Shown here in pieces: positions 7,226 to 15,418 of a stretch of DNA of 38,669 nt. Each line of letters starts with the position of its first letter. Positions within the stretch are counted from its first letter, which is position 1. Source of the DNA: Candidatus Aenigmatarchaeota archaeon (GTDB lineage: Archaea; Aenigmatarchaeota; Aenigmatarchaeia; QMZS01); contig JAUWTN010000003.1 of NCBI GenBank assembly GCA_030614705.1, positions 1-38,669 on the forward strand. The letters are read 5' to 3'. Below the pieces are notes generated by a model. It was not told the origin of the DNA. It was given only the letters and a program-made list of their open reading frames with translations, and made no database searches. A program made the translations under genes and the position numbers.

Positions 7226-7843
7226 ATGTCATACTCTTTCAATTATGATTTAGGGAAACTTCCAAGAGAATTTTTCAGGGATGTTGCTAAATTAGTGGAT
7301 AAACGGGATTTACACAAAAAAGCCGGGGGTTTATCTAAATTCCTTGTTAAAAAATTTAAGGTTGATGAAACCCTGGGAATAAACTCAAAAGACGCAATTT
7401 CAATTGTTGAAGATTTGACAAAAGTTTATGTAAAAAATATGATTTATGCGGAAGATTTCAAAAAAGCAAAAGTGAAAATCCTGCTGTTGCCTCACTGCTG
7501 CAGGAAATATATAGATTTTAGATGTAAAGCAAAATTTGACCCAAAATATTCCTCTTATTCCTGCGCTCACTGTTCCAAAGACTGCCCTGCAAATAAAGCA
7601 ACAATACTTGGTGAATCCAAAGGTTATCGGGTGTTTATTCTTGCCGGGGGAAGTTGCATTAAAAAAATTCTGGATAAAGTAAAATGTGATGCTGTTCTTG
7701 GGATTGCCTGTCCTGAAGAATTAAAACTTGGGATAAAATTTGTTGAAAGTAAAAATAAAATTGTAAAAATTGTAGTACTTACAAAAAACGGATGTTTAAA
7801 CACAGAATTTAATATTGATAGCCTGAAAAAGGAACTTGTTTGA
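7226..7843 (+). CDS. DUF116 family cysteine-rich protein, copy 2
   Basis: This is the second tandem DUF116 protein, also 205 residues, collinear with copy 1 without gaps. The cysteine set LPHCCRKY, RCKAK, CAHC..DC, GGSC, KC, ACPEE and NGC is kept completely, so both copies are probably functional. Copy 1 has two extra cysteines (MCVE, SCIG) that this copy lacks. Retention of both genes with identical length suggests a paired or heteromeric role rather than recent redundancy, but that is inference. Function is unknown; the closeness to mevalonate kinase and UbiX hints at, but does not prove, a link to lipid or redox metabolism. Confidence 0.85.
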   Translation: MSYSFNYDLGKLPREFFRDVAKLVDKRDLHKKAGGLSKFLVKKFKVDETLGINSKDAISIVEDLTKVYVKNMIYAEDFKKAKVKILLLPHCCRKYIDFRCKAKFDPKYSSYSCAHCSKDCPANKATILGESKGYRVFILAGGSCIKKILDKVKCDAVLGIACPEELKLGIKFVESKNKIVKIVVLTKNGCLNTEFNIDSLKKELV

Positions 7844-7873
7844 ACTATTTAAAATTTAAGATTGCATTACTTT

Positions 7874-8296
7874 ATGGTATATAAACCCGATTGTACGCAT
7901 GCTTTTCATGAACTAAACCGATTAAATTTTATTGCAAGAGTGTATTTAGCAAGTAAATCTTCTTTAGAAGAATTTAAAGAATCTGTTGAAGAAATTGATT
8001 CAAACAGATATATTAGCGATATACTTAAGTACCTTGATGACAATAATTCTGAACTTGCTAAAATGGAGAAAAGTCTAAGAGACCGCATAGCAAGTGAATA
8101 TGAACCCTTTCAATATCCTGAAAATTTTGAAGAAAATCTTAGGGATATTTTCGGAAAGATAACCAAACTAAGTGAAGGAAAACTTCCTGAGGCTGTAAAA
8201 ATATCATATAATGATTTACTAAACTTGCAGAAGATTATACAACCCGTTTACGATGATATTTACAAAAACCCGGATTATTGCTCTACTTTTCTCTAA
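7874..8296 (+). CDS. Hypothetical helical protein, 140 aa
   Basis: No family is recognised. The protein begins MVYKPDCTHAFHELNRLNF and is predominantly helical and charged, with stretches such as SSLEEFKESVEEIDS and NNSELAKMEKSLRDRIAS; no membrane segment or signal peptide is visible. A TTG four codons upstream (7862) is in frame, but ATG 7874 is the better start. The gene lies 30 bases after the second DUF116 gene and 64 bases before aspartate kinase on the same strand. Histidines and two cysteines near the ends (C7, C137) form no clear motif. Confidence 0.6.
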   Translation: MVYKPDCTHAFHELNRLNFIARVYLASKSSLEEFKESVEEIDSNRYISDILKYLDDNNSELAKMEKSLRDRIASEYEPFQYPENFEENLRDIFGKITKLSEGKLPEAVKISYNDLLNLQKIIQPVYDDIYKNPDYCSTFL

Positions 8297-8360
8297 AATA
8301 TCCTCTTAACTGATAATTAAACTCCAAATAAGATTCTTAAACTTAATTAATAATTGAATA

Positions 8361-9728
8361 ATGGTTAAAGATGTGCTAATGCATAAATTTGGCGGGGAAA
8401 TCGTTAGTACCCCTAAATATCTTGAAAAAAGCGCTGAGATTATCAAAGATAATCACGAATATGCAAATGTCGCAGTGGTATCTGCTCTAAGAGGGGTTAC
8501 TGAAAGTTTAGCGGAAAAAGGCGGTTATTTTTCAGGAAATGGTTCTGAAGAAGAAATTAACTCTTATATTCAAGAACTCAGGCAAATGCATTATGATATA
8601 ATTAATCCTCTTGGAGAACGAATAATTATTGAAGAAAATCTGGAAAGAAAATTGGAATCTCTTAAATCACATTTTAACAGCATTTATGATTTTGAACATA
8701 TTGACCCTCTAATGAAAGACAAAGTTCTTGTATATGGAGAAGGTCTTTCTTCAGAAATATTCCAAGGCTACTTTTTAGAAAAAGGGTTAAATCCAGAAGT
8801 CCTCACCGGAAAGAAAATTGGAATTATTACAAATAATATTCATGGTGATGCTGATATTGATTGGGAACTCACAAAGAACAATATTGCAAATTATCTAAAA
8901 CCTCTGCTTGAAGAAGGGATTACTCCAATTGTGACGGGATTTGATGGAAAAACCACTGAAGGAAAAATAACAACTCTTGGACGGGGCGGATCAGATACCA
9001 CTGCCTGTGCAATCGGACGCGACCTGAAGGCAAAGGAAATCAATTTATACAAAACAACAAAAGGGGTTACAACCGCAGATCCAAAAATAGTTGGAGAAAA
9101 AGTGAGAACAATCCCTTTTTTAAATTATTACGAAGCAATGGAAGCCGGAAAAATAATTCACAGGAAAGGCGTAAAGCATGCTAGAAAAGGAGAAATCCCC
9201 ATAACCGTCAGATATATCTCAGACCCTGAAATAAAAACTGTAATTAATGGAAACAAAAATGTTGAGAAAGGCGTAAAATTAATTACCCGCGAAGATGGTT
9301 GTTATATTATTGAAATCTACGATCCAGAAATGGCTGAAAAAAAAGGTCAGCTTGGATATCTAAGTGATATGATGGCTGACAATGGGATTAACCTTAAACT
9401 AGCAAGGGATGGTTTCAACAGCTTGACTTTCGTGCCGGATAGCAATACAACTAAAGAATCCATCAAAGCGGTAAAAAAAACACTTGAAGAAGAATATGAT
9501 TCTGTAATTATAATCCCTGAGGTGTCCATACTCAGAGCCATTGGAAACCTGGGTTATGCCTGGCGTCAAAGCGCTCAGTTCAATGAAATTATAGATGAAA
9601 ACACAAATCAAAAAGAAACCTGCCTTGGATCTTATCCTTATGAATATACCTGGGGTCTTGATGGGGTGGTGCCGGATTCAAAATCAGAAGATATAGTCCG
9701 TAGATTACATAAAAATCTAATAGAATAA
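8361..9728 (+). CDS. Aspartate kinase with C-terminal ACT region
   Basis: The 455-residue protein phosphorylates aspartate, the first step to lysine, threonine and methionine. The N-terminus has the amino-acid-kinase signature HKFGGEIVST (K9-G12), followed by VAVVSALRGVTE. The substrate and ATP region reads TTLGRGGSDTTACAIG, then TTKGVTTADPKIV, PFLNYYEAMEAG and HRKGVKHA, all aspartokinase landmarks. The last ~150 residues contain ACT-like regulatory sequence (GQLGYLSDMMADNGINL, then VSILRAIGN), so allosteric control is likely. No semialdehyde dehydrogenase or other pathway gene is nearby, so it stands alone apart from the overlapping P-loop gene. The final ~35 residues (SYPYEYTWGLDG..) look unlike usual aspartokinases. 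Confidence 0.88.
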   Translation: MVKDVLMHKFGGEIVSTPKYLEKSAEIIKDNHEYANVAVVSALRGVTESLAEKGGYFSGNGSEEEINSYIQELRQMHYDIINPLGERIIIEENLERKLESLKSHFNSIYDFEHIDPLMKDKVLVYGEGLSSEIFQGYFLEKGLNPEVLTGKKIGIITNNIHGDADIDWELTKNNIANYLKPLLEEGITPIVTGFDGKTTEGKITTLGRGGSDTTACAIGRDLKAKEINLYKTTKGVTTADPKIVGEKVRTIPFLNYYEAMEAGKIIHRKGVKHARKGEIPITVRYISDPEIKTVINGNKNVEKGVKLITREDGCYIIEIYDPEMAEKKGQLGYLSDMMADNGINLKLARDGFNSLTFVPDSNTTKESIKAVKKTLEEEYDSVIIIPEVSILRAIGNLGYAWRQSAQFNEIIDENTNQKETCLGSYPYEYTWGLDGVVPDSKSEDIVRRLHKNLIE

Positions 9729-10258
9729 TGGGAATCCAAACAAATTGGCATGTTTTAACAGGGGGTCCATGTTCTGGTAAATCAAAAGTCATTGAATACA
9801 TCAAATCCAAAGGACACAATACATCCAAAGAAGTTGCAAGAAATATAATAGATAATGGGATTGCAAATGGAAAAACTGTGGAAGAAATCAGAGAAAATAC
9901 AATAAAATTTCAAAATGACATCCTAAACCTTAAGATTAAACTTGAAAATAATCTAGATCCAAAACAGACAATTTTTCTTGACCGGGGAATTCCTGATTCA
10001 ATTGTTTATTTCAAAGAAGCTGGACTTGATATAAATATTGCAATTAAAGAGTCCAATAAAAGACAATACAAAAAAGTTTTCTTTCTTGAACAACCACCCA
10101 TCAAAAATGATTACGCAAGAACAGAAGATGTAAAAACCTCAAAAAGAATCAGCAAACTCCTGTTTAAAGCGTACCTTGATTTGGGGTATAATTTAATAAC
10201 CGTGCCGGTAACCAAAATAATTGAGGAAAAAGCCGAGATTATTTTAAATAATTTATGA
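9728..10258 (+). CDS. P-loop nucleotide-binding protein (AAA_28 / NadR-kinase-like)
   Basis: The 176-residue protein opens with a Walker A loop VLTGGPCSGKSKVIEYI (G12-S19), then SKEVARNIID, the strand-plus-acidic motif IFLDRGIPDSIVYF and FFLEQPP..NDYARTED, the layout of AAA_28-type ATPases related to the nucleoside-kinase domain of NadR. Such proteins bind ATP and are thought to phosphorylate small substrates; the substrate here is unknown. Its ATG overlaps the last base of the aspartate kinase stop (TAATG), a strong sign of translational coupling, so a shared role with that enzyme is possible. No DNA-binding or membrane part is present. Confidence 0.82.
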   Translation: MGIQTNWHVLTGGPCSGKSKVIEYIKSKGHNTSKEVARNIIDNGIANGKTVEEIRENTIKFQNDILNLKIKLENNLDPKQTIFLDRGIPDSIVYFKEAGLDINIAIKESNKRQYKKVFFLEQPPIKNDYARTEDVKTSKRISKLLFKAYLDLGYNLITVPVTKIIEEKAEIILNNL

Positions 10259-10322
10259 ATTATAAGAAATTTATTAAGAATAAAATAATTTAAATATCTT
10301 TTATGGCCGGGATGGTGTAGCC

Positions 10323-10370
10323 AACTCTTTTCTCGCTTTAATCTAAAGAATAACAGAAAAGGGTCTATAA
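10323..10370 (+). other. tRNA-His intron 1 (48 nt, D-loop, about position 17/18)
   Basis: The intron is bounded by bulges CC|A (10321-10323) and AA|G (10369-10371). A four-base central helix GTAG/CTAT (10317-10320 with 10365-10368) and a long inner helix ACTCTTTTCT/AGAAAAGGGT (10324-10333 with 10355-10364) complete a bulge-helix-bulge motif. The outer helix is weak, so this is a relaxed motif. The location is non-canonical. Confidence 0.8.
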
Positions 10371-10390
10371 GGTAGCATGAGAGACTGTGG

Positions 10391-10452
10391 AGAACCTATC
10401 GAGCCATAGGCGAAGATAGGATAAATGATTGAACTGTTTGCAGTTCATAGAA
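10391..10452 (+). other. tRNA-His intron 2 (62 nt, anticodon loop 37/38)
   Basis: This is a canonical bulge-helix-bulge: outer helix AGAGA/TCTCT, central helix CTGT/ATAG (10385-10388 with 10447-10450), bulges GG|A (10389-10391) and AA|A (10451-10453), inner helix GAAC/GTTC (10392-10395 with 10443-10446). Inside the intron lie a CTATC/GATAG stem and a seven-base-pair hairpin TGAACTG/CAGTTCA that shares the GTTC strand with the splice motif. Confidence 0.88.
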
Positions 10453-10550
10453 ATCTCTTAGGGGGGGTTCAAATCCCCCTCTCGGCCCTATTTTTTAAAT
10501 TGTTTCTTATAAATTCCAAAATATTTATCTAAAACTCTTTACAAAAATTG

Positions 10551-12104
10551 TTAATCTCGGTTTGATATCCTTTTTGTTTTCATGTGATTTACTATATCCC
10601 TGATTTTATCCTTTTTCAAATAGACCAACACACCTAATCCAACCATTAAAAGAATTAACAAATAAACCCCGTAATTTGATTCTCCTTGTTTCGATGAATT
10701 GCATATTAAAGAAGTTGAATTGCAACCATATTCGCAGGTTTGAATTGCTATCCATTTGTTATCTCCACATTCCTGCAATATCTCTCCTAAACATCTCTTA
10801 GCCCCTTCATCACATATTCTTTCAGATATTTCCAGTCCTTCATCTCCCTCAATAATAGAGTCTCCTAAACTCTCCGCATAGAACTCCACAAAAGTATCAT
10901 TTATTAACTCCACCTCTTTTTCTCCGAAAACTTCGTAAGTTATAATAACTTCATTTCCTTCGCTCAATTCTGAATAAATAAATAAATATTCCGGATCATT
11001 TTCAACAATTTCTATTGTTGCTCCTAAAGCTGTTACGGTAATTAAATCCGTTGAATTTGCAAATGCTTTTGGAATAGAATCATAAATAATAAAGTTCTTC
11101 GCTGTTTCATTTCCACTGTATTTTATTTTCATTGATAATCTGGATCTATTTTGCTCTGCCTTGAATTCTCTTGTTGCTTCCAAATCAGAAGTTATACTCG
11201 CAGACAATCTCAACATATTCTGCTTTGCCTGTTCGCTCATTTTTCCCTTTGCAAGAACCTTTTCTATTGCTGCCTGCAATCTTAAATTATTTCTTAAACC
11301 AACACCCGGGATTAATTCAAGTTTCTTTGTTGCATTTTTTAATACTTCTTTCTTTGGTAGAATGGAAATACCTCCAGGACTGCTTCCACCCCCATCATCA
11401 TTATTATCCTCATCTCCACCAGGAATATCCACAGAAATCTCCTCAGACACAGAATCCGCATTTGAAGACACAACCTGAACTGTTAAAGTTCCTGAAGCAC
11501 CTTCAGACAGGGTTATTTTCCATGATGCTGCTTTTGTTTCACCTGAACCACCCTCACCACCAGAGATATCACCTAAATTTATGGAGCTTGAACCCGTAAC
11601 AGTTACACCTGAAAGAGAAGAAATAGTGGCAACACAATTTTCTGCGTCAGTTTCTCCCCAATTCTGCACAGTTATCTGAACAGTCTCACTGCCAGAAGAC
11701 ATTATTGTGCTAATTGGGGTAACAGATAAACTCAATGAAGGTGGAGAAACAACATCAAAATAATCTGAATCTGAAGACTCTGATCCTGATTGTGTAGTTA
11801 CAGTAACACTTATCTGTTGCATATTCAATTTTTCGTTTGCTTTCACAGTTGTCCATGAAACTGATGTTGTTCCTGAAGAAAAAGATTTTTCCTCAGATTC
11901 TTCCACACTGAATCCCGAAGGTAAATTAATTTTTGCTGTTCCGCTTTCAGACAACCCATTGACAGTTACAGTAAAAGCAATACCCTGCATAACGGTTCCT
12001 TCATTTGAACCTGGTTGTGATACAGAAACCATATAAGAACCAGCAGAAACCAATTGTAGACTCAACAAACAAAGCATCATCCCAATCAACAGTTTTCTTA
12101 TCAT
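10551..12104 (-). CDS. Membrane-anchored surface protein with CARDB/NEW3-like domain, 517 aa
   Basis: A signal peptide (MIRKLLIGMMLCLLSLQLVSA) starts the protein and a single C-terminal helix (YGVYLLILLMVGLGVLVYL, about residues 477-497) with a basic tail (KKDKIRD..KTKR) anchors it, so nearly the whole chain is outside. Residues ~110-225 resemble archaeal CARDB/NEW3 beta-sandwich modules (PPSLSLSVTPIST..QITVQNWG). An acidic Gly/Ser linker (~228-245) leads to a second beta-rich part and a six-cysteine box, CDEGAKRCLGEILQECGDN..CEYGCNS..C, common in archaeal surface proteins. N-glycosylation sequons are frequent. The start codon overlaps the stop of the upstream surface-protein frame (ATGA), implying a joint transcript and possibly a complex with that protein. 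Confidence 0.8.
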   Translation of the reverse strand: MIRKLLIGMMLCLLSLQLVSAGSYMVSVSQPGSNEGTVMQGIAFTVTVNGLSESGTAKINLPSGFSVEESEEKSFSSGTTSVSWTTVKANEKLNMQQISVTVTTQSGSESSDSDYFDVVSPPSLSLSVTPISTIMSSGSETVQITVQNWGETDAENCVATISSLSGVTVTGSSSINLGDISGGEGGSGETKAASWKITLSEGASGTLTVQVVSSNADSVSEEISVDIPGGDEDNNDDGGGSSPGGISILPKKEVLKNATKKLELIPGVGLRNNLRLQAAIEKVLAKGKMSEQAKQNMLRLSASITSDLEATREFKAEQNRSRLSMKIKYSGNETAKNFIIYDSIPKAFANSTDLITVTALGATIEIVENDPEYLFIYSELSEGNEVIITYEVFGEKEVELINDTFVEFYAESLGDSIIEGDEGLEISERICDEGAKRCLGEILQECGDNKWIAIQTCEYGCNSTSLICNSSKQGESNYGVYLLILLMVGLGVLVYLKKDKIRDIVNHMKTKRISNRD

Positions 12105-13249
12105 ATTTTATCCATATCGCAATTACCAACCCTAAAATGTTCTCTTATTTTTTCTGTTCCCTTATCACTTTCAAGGTTTATTACAACCATATATTCCCCA
12201 TCAACCCATGAAGAACCCGGCAAGATTTTAAGCAATCCATATCCCTTCTCATTTGTCTGATTTAATACATAAGTTACACTATAATCACTACCCTCCTCAA
12301 GGATACTAAATCCAAATCCAAACATATAAATTTTCTCCACAGAAATATTTGCTCCTGAAATAGATGTTCTATTGAATTCGTAGGTTTTTATAACTACACC
12401 AAAAGTATCATTTTCATCAAGGCACCATTTATGCTTTGCAATTATCATTGAAGCATTGTTATAATACATAATTTCCCAGGAAGGTTGTTTCTCCCAAGAT
12501 AAGTTTTCTTGCTCTTCACCAAACCTGATTGAATCTGTCCAAATATCTGTTGGAAGACGGTTATAATATTCTTTATTGCCGGTTTCATCCCCATAGAAAT
12601 CATAATGATTATCCCCATCGCTTATCTCCGCAACTTCAGTATCATCATCCACTGCAAATTCTGTCAATTCCTGCACTCCATTATTCTTCCCATCATAGAC
12701 AACAATTGTGAAATTCTTGTTTGTAGATTTATTTAGGTCCAAATCCTGATTGCTCTCATTTATCATAGTATAATAACTTATTGTAGTGTCTGATAACCAT
12801 AATTTTACTCCCAAAGAAGATACATTTGCGGTTGTGATTCCTTCCCCTGGCCAAGGTCCTATTCCTGCAAGATATAATCCAGAAGTGAAATTCTCCCCAA
12901 CTTTCACTCCAACAGAATCAGAGAAATTTAAGTCTGTATCAAAAAATGCTGCGAGTGAGCATTCATCATCTGAACACGCAGGACTGCTCAGGTTCTTACC
13001 TTCTATTCCGCATGCAAGAATTACATTGTAAAGAGTACTGCTTATATTCAGTTTCTGCATATATCTCAACCTGTACTCATCACCCAACAAAGATAATATT
13101 TCAGAAGAATTAATCCCAGCAATTCCAAAGTCGAGATACCATTCCATATCAGAACAATTTGTTATTTTCAAAGTAATTAAAGTGTAATTCCTGTCAAAGG
13201 TTAAATTAATTTCACTTCCTTCTGAATATTCAACACCCAAATTACTCAT
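12101..13249 (-). CDS. Surface-protein segment 4 (C-terminal part of the interrupted frame)
   Basis: This 382-residue ORF begins at ATG 13249, but the same frame is open upstream to the TAG at 13391, so the ATG is probably internal. The sequence is beta-rich, acidic and full of NxS/T sequons (GINSSEIL, LNFSDSVG, NYTLITLKITNCSD). It has no signal peptide of its own, so as an independent product it would not be exported by a classical route. The C-terminal part (EYMVVINLESDKGTEKIREHFRVGNC) looks like a final Ig-like strand set, with no membrane anchor. Its TGA overlaps the start of the anchored 517-residue protein. No catalytic motif is seen. Confidence 0.6.
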   Translation of the reverse strand: MSNLGVEYSEGSEINLTFDRNYTLITLKITNCSDMEWYLDFGIAGINSSEILSLLGDEYRLRYMQKLNISSTLYNVILACGIEGKNLSSPACSDDECSLAAFFDTDLNFSDSVGVKVGENFTSGLYLAGIGPWPGEGITTANVSSLGVKLWLSDTTISYYTMINESNQDLDLNKSTNKNFTIVVYDGKNNGVQELTEFAVDDDTEVAEISDGDNHYDFYGDETGNKEYYNRLPTDIWTDSIRFGEEQENLSWEKQPSWEIMYYNNASMIIAKHKWCLDENDTFGVVIKTYEFNRTSISGANISVEKIYMFGFGFSILEEGSDYSVTYVLNQTNEKGYGLLKILPGSSWVDGEYMVVINLESDKGTEKIREHFRVGNCDMDKI

Positions 13250-13390
13250 ATTGAAATAACAGGATTCGTTCTGGCTTATATAGAATTTTCCTGATGATTT
13301 GTTTAACAGGAAATACTTGTCTCCCCCATCCAGTTCCAGTGTTGTTATATTTGTAGAATCATTTCCAGGTCCAACAATTTCACAGCCTCC

Positions 13391-14977
13391 CTAAGGATGT
13401 GCTCCTCTCATAACACCCAAGACAGCCACACTACCACCACACCTGGTTTCATTTCTTAATTCATGAATATCCCCATAATTTTCCCACCCAAATCTTTCAA
13501 GTTTCACAGGTTCAAAACCTGAAATCATATGGGCATAACCTGAATAAGTAGTCACAAGATATTTTCTTGTTGTTGCTCTAGGCCATTTCCAGTCTTTCAT
13601 TTTCTCCATTCCTTCGCTTGATTCCGCAATAATTCCAAACGCATATCTGCCCGAAGAAATATTATAATCCTGCAGGTTAATTTTAATCTCACATAAATCA
13701 GAATTGCAGGTTGTTACATTTGAATTTATCAGGATTATCTGACCTGTTTCATCATTCCTCGCCTTATCTATTGTAAGATTTATTTCCCCGCTTCCCCCTC
13801 CAGGTCTTTTAACTATAACCGGAATTGTTATATTATCACCATATCTATAATCTCCAAGTTCAGGCCAGTCTCCTGTATTATTCCTGTAAAACATTATCTC
13901 AGTTCCTCTCGGGTCTATACTTAACAGGTACATTCCTTCAAATATTTCCCTCTCCGACTGGTTTGAATGAACAGAAATTATATTTCCGTTCAGGAAATTT
14001 TCAGAATCATTTGAAATAATCAAGGTATCATAAACTCCTTGTAAATTGGTGTCTGCAACAAGTAAATAAACCATATCCTCTTTAGTTTCTACTTCTCCTT
14101 TCATGAAGATTCCTGATTTTGAAAGAGAGGTATTTACAAAAATATAACTGCCTGCACTTACATTTATTCCGGATAAAGTAACCTCATTCTTTTTTATTAA
14201 AGTAATATTCCACAAAGCACCATAAGTATCCATTATTACCCCTCCTGTTGTGTTGTGAGGTGCATTTGTCATATTTGTTTCATTGGTAATCCACACAGTT
14301 GTTCCATTGTTATAAAAATAGACAGGTCTGTCCTGTGTGCAACCCTCATCATCGCATATTTCCCTGAAATATCTTTTTCCAAAATAGAAATTGCCATCTA
14401 ATTGTGGTGGGATAATCTCTATCAGTTCCTCTCCTTCGTGTGTACAGAATTCCCCGCAAATTCCGTTTGCTCTTTTAACTCTGAATTGTTGTTCATCAAC
14501 AGATACAACCTTCCAGTTTGTACCATTCAATTCAAACTCGTCGTCAGTTGTTAATGCGGATGATTCGGTTAAGTCTGTTGAGGCGTTAATCCAGACATGG
14601 GTGGAATTAGAAACTACATAAACTGTTTGTCCTTCATCACAAGATTCACCACCCCAATAATCTTTCCATTCCTTTTCAGATTCTACACAAAATCTCATTC
14701 CACGATTATTATCGTATTTATCAGACACATTCAACTCTAAAAATGGACTGCATTCTTCGCCCAAACAGATTTTAATTCTGTCTGCGAGCATAACTCTGAA
14801 AATATAATCATATGGATCACCATCCTCATACTTACCAACATCTAAAATCTTCCATTCCCTGCCACCAATAGTAAAACTATCTCCATCACTTAATCCCTGT
14901 GTAGAAGCCAGATTAACAGATGCATTAATCCATACGTGTGTTGTGTTTGATACAACATACACCGTACTGCCATTCAC
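13391..14977 (-). CDS. Surface-protein segment 3 with TVYVVSN-THVWI repeats
   Basis: This 528-residue ORF is open upstream to the TAA at 15023; the GTG at 14977 is unlikely to be a real start. It contains three copies of a module that opens with (T/P)VY.(V/Y)(S/N)N.T.VWI and continues with a D.F...G..WK pattern about 25 residues later. Between modules lie cysteine pairs such as CLGEECS and CGEFC. The second half is an Ig-like region (FLNGNIISVHSNQSEREIFEGMYLLSIDP, then VKRPGGGSGEINLTI). Sequons are dense. No signal peptide or membrane helix is present. The ORF ends with TAG. Confidence 0.6.
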   Translation of the reverse strand: MNGSTVYVVSNTTHVWINASVNLASTQGLSDGDSFTIGGREWKILDVGKYEDGDPYDYIFRVMLADRIKICLGEECSPFLELNVSDKYDNNRGMRFCVESEKEWKDYWGGESCDEGQTVYVVSNSTHVWINASTDLTESSALTTDDEFELNGTNWKVVSVDEQQFRVKRANGICGEFCTHEGEELIEIIPPQLDGNFYFGKRYFREICDDEGCTQDRPVYFYNNGTTVWITNETNMTNAPHNTTGGVIMDTYGALWNITLIKKNEVTLSGINVSAGSYIFVNTSLSKSGIFMKGEVETKEDMVYLLVADTNLQGVYDTLIISNDSENFLNGNIISVHSNQSEREIFEGMYLLSIDPRGTEIMFYRNNTGDWPELGDYRYGDNITIPVIVKRPGGGSGEINLTIDKARNDETGQIILINSNVTTCNSDLCEIKINLQDYNISSGRYAFGIIAESSEGMEKMKDWKWPRATTRKYLVTTYSGYAHMISGFEPVKLERFGWENYGDIHELRNETRCGGSVAVLGVMRGAHP

Positions 14978-15418
14978 ACTGCCAGGACATTCTCCTGTTA
15001 CGCATCTATATTGTTTTGCTGTTTATTTATTCTGTGGGCCTTCATCACAATGACCTGCAACTCCATCTACGCTTTCATATAAAATGCATTGTACATTTAC
15101 GAAATTTTGCGGATATGTTAAACTTACATTAAATCTATAGTCCACATCATTACAATCAAAATTACTTACAATACCTCTCTCAACAAAATCCTCTGCAGAT
15201 ATTATCATCTTATTTGCATCATCAACCAAATAACAACCGCCCTCATCACACACATCCCTTTCTCCAATATTTCTTATGAACCATGTCCTGCCTCCCGCGG
15301 TGAAATTATCACCAATAGTTTTATTTATAGTGGAAGTCATATCCACAGGACTAACAGTTAAATTATTCTCTATTTTTATCCATAAATGAGTTGCGTTGGA
15401 GACAATATAGGTGGTATT
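14288..15418 (-). repeat. Four-copy protein module in the interrupted surface gene
   Basis: The module starts TTYIVSNATHLWI (about 15380-15418), TVYVVSNTTHVWI (about 14927-14965), TVYVVSNSTHVWI (14588-14626) and PVYFYNNGTTVWI (about 14288-14325). Spacing between copies is roughly 300-450 bases. The in-frame TAA at 15023 lies between copies 1 and 2. Confidence 0.75.

Larger units (their letters stand above)
10305..10487 (+). tRNA. tRNA-His(GTG) with two introns
   Basis: The mature tRNA is assembled from three exons: 10305-10322, 10371-10390 and 10453-10487. The acceptor arms GCCGGGA and TCTCGGC pair over seven positions; a G precedes position 1 (10305) and C follows position 72, the -1G/C73 pair typical of tRNA-His. 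The anticodon loop CTGTGGA gives anticodon GTG (10387-10389). The D-arm GTGT/GCAT, the T-arm GGGGG-TTCAAAT-CCCCC and the anticodon stem AGAGA/TCTCT all form after removal of the introns. CCA is not encoded. A T-run (10490-10495) follows as a likely terminator. The D-loop becomes AGCCGGTA, a normal GG-containing loop, which supports the inferred splice sites. Confidence 0.92.

Noticed and set aside
10391-10452. C/D-box guide RNA within the tRNA-His intron
   Set aside because: A partial ATGATT resembles a C box, but no convincing D box or paired C'/D' elements are present.
10305-10487. Reading the tRNA-His region as a pseudogene or a long-variable-arm tRNA
   Set aside because: Both insertions are bounded by bulge-helix-bulge motifs, and their removal gives a complete cloverleaf with histidine identity elements.
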